Position numbers and translations under genes: made by a program
Shown here: in pieces, positions 4,613 to 5,612 of the stretch
Numbering within the stretch: position 1 is the stretch's first letter
Layout: every line of letters starts with the position of its first letter
Notes under the pieces: generated by a model
Seen by the model: the letters and a program-made list of their open reading frames with translations, nothing else
What the model was told of the DNA's origin: nothing
The model's database searches: none
Assembly: GCA_031424915.1 (NCBI GenBank)
Contig: JANPII010000005.1
Location: 1 to 5,612 of the forward strand
Direction of reading: 5' to 3'
Length of the DNA stretch: 5,612 bases
Source: JANPII01 sp031424915
GTDB lineage: Bacteria > Pseudomonadota > Alphaproteobacteria > Rickettsiales > Midichloriaceae

Positions 4613-5612
4613 ATGATAACAGAAGCACAAAAACAAGAATTCTATCAAGCGCTCCTTGATAAGGATGCGCACTATGAGGGTGTATTCTTTGTGGGTGTAA
4701 AGACAACGGGAGTATTTTGTCGTCCTACATGTCCAGCACGAAAACCAAAATTTGAGAATTGCGAATTCTATAAAACAGCACAAGAAGCATTGCTGGCATC
4801 ATTTAGGCCATGTATGCGCTGCCGCCCCCTTTCTCATCCAAACCAGGTATCGGATTTAGTTCGCAGACTCGTTGATGCCGTTGAAGCAGATCCATCAAAG
4901 CGCTGGAAGGATAATGATTTTGAGAGTTTGTCTGTCGATGCATCAACGGCGCGTCGCGGGTTCAAGAAACGCTTTGGAATGACGTTTGTTGAATACGCAA
5001 GAGCAAGACGGATGGGGCTGGCGATGAAACAAATACGCGCGGGAGATGCTGTCATTGATGCCCAACTGAATACAGGATATGAATCCAGTAGTGGGTTTCG
5101 AGATGCTTTTTCTAAAATTATGGGAGCGCCGCCAACAAAATTCGAGCAACACCGTACAATTCTAAAAGCCTCTTGGATTGATACAAAGCTCGGGCCTATG
5201 ATTGCAATTGCTGATGAGGCTGGTCTTTACCTTTTAGAATTTGTTGATAGACGCGGTTTAGAGCGTGAGGTTGAAAGGCTTAGACTCAAAACAAAAGCAG
5301 CTATTATCCCAGGTGTAACAGATCCAATTAGATCTATTACACTTGAACTGGAGTCTTATTTCGAAGGAAAACTCAAAGAATTCAACACACCTCTACATCT
5401 TCTAGGCAGCCCCTTTCAGAAGCTTGTTTGGGATGAGCTCATGCGTATTCCTTATGGTCAGACACGAAGTTATATGGCTCAAGCTGAAGCTATTGGCAAG
5501 GCCACAGCTTACCGCGCGGTTGCAAATGCCAATGGAGCTAATCAACTCGCTATTGTCATTCCATGTCACCGTATCATTAATAGTAATGGTGATCTTGGTG
5601 GATATGGCGGTG
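4613..5612 (+). CDS. ada: Bifunctional methylation sensor and O6-methylguanine-DNA methyltransferase Ada (3'-partial)
   Basis: 333 codons are present and the frame is open at the window end. Ada is usually about 350 residues, so only about 20 are missing. The N-terminal domain has zinc cysteines C36 and C40 (V-F-C-R-P-T-C-P-A-R) and C67 and C70 (R-P-C-M-R-C-R-P). By homology C36 accepts methyl from phosphotriesters and switches Ada into an activator. An AraC-type HTH pair spans about 80-180, with G-Y-E-S-S-S-G-F-R-D-A-F (155-166) as its signature. The C-terminal suicide methyltransferase spans about 185-333, with P-Y-G-Q-T and active-site P-C318-H-R, where C318 accepts methyl from O6-methylguanine. 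The start is the ATG at 4613, with AGGA (4604-4607) 5 nt upstream. It is in the same direction as the SnoaL-like gene, but a 157-nt gap with its own candidate control sites suggests separate transcription. All catalytic residues are intact. Confidence 0.97.
   Translation, partial: MITEAQKQEFYQALLDKDAHYEGVFFVGVKTTGVFCRPTCPARKPKFENCEFYKTAQEALLASFRPCMRCRPLSHPNQVSDLVRRLVDAVEADPSKRWKDNDFESLSVDASTARRGFKKRFGMTFVEYARARRMGLAMKQIRAGDAVIDAQLNTGYESSSGFRDAFSKIMGAPPTKFEQHRTILKASWIDTKLGPMIAIADEAGLYLLEFVDRRGLEREVERLRLKTKAAIIPGVTDPIRSITLELESYFEGKLKEFNTPLHLLGSPFQKLVWDELMRIPYGQTRSYMAQAEAIGKATAYRAVANANGANQLAIVIPCHRIINSNGDLGGYGG

Noticed and set aside
4574..5152. Minus-strand open frames opposite ada
   Set aside because: They are shadows of ada, whose zinc, HTH and P-C-H-R motifs are unambiguous on the plus strand.

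Overview
The window is an AT-rich (roughly 40% GC by eye), gene-dense bacterial segment. Several proteins have a flavour seen in intracellular or protist-associated bacteria: an ALKBH8-like AlkB protein, a BMT5/DUF2431-like methyltransferase, and a small GIY-YIG nuclease set in GC-richer palindromic intergenic DNA. A Rickettsiales/Holosporales-like alphaproteobacterium is my best guess. A Legionella-like gammaproteobacterium is also possible. There is no rRNA or tRNA to settle it.

Layout, left to right. (1) 2-1390 (+): a large unrecognised, probably 5'-truncated protein with a HEPN-like R-N-x3-H motif. (2) 1391-2169: a patch containing a 79-residue GIY-YIG nuclease gene (1636-1875, +). Two copies of a 20-nt imperfect hairpin flank it, in the same orientation, at 1610-1629 and 1948-1967. 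All six base differences between the copies fall in three base pairs and preserve pairing. (3) 2170-3476 (-): two tightly packed genes, a BMT5-like Rossmann methyltransferase followed by an ALKBH8-like Fe(II)/2-oxoglutarate dioxygenase. This is a possible RNA-modification pair. (4) 3573-4010 (-): a MarR-family regulator, divergent from a SnoaL/NTF2-like protein (4066-4455, +). The 55-bp gap holds a consensus-like promoter (TTGACA-17-TATATT) and a 10-bp-arm palindrome covering the -10 regions of both divergent promoters, which is a textbook autoregulated MarR switch. (5) 4613-5612 (+): ada, the bifunctional methylation-damage sensor and O6-methylguanine-DNA methyltransferase, cut by the window end about 20 codons short of its usual length. 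Two overlapping inverted repeats precede it.

Functionally the right half looks like a small stress-response neighbourhood: alkyl-group removal by Ada, an AlkB-family oxygenase, a MarR sensor and a small SnoaL-like protein. The most unusual items are the nuclease with covarying flanking hairpins, one of which overlaps its ribosome-binding region, and the pairing of two genes whose best-known relatives are eukaryotic RNA-modifying enzymes.
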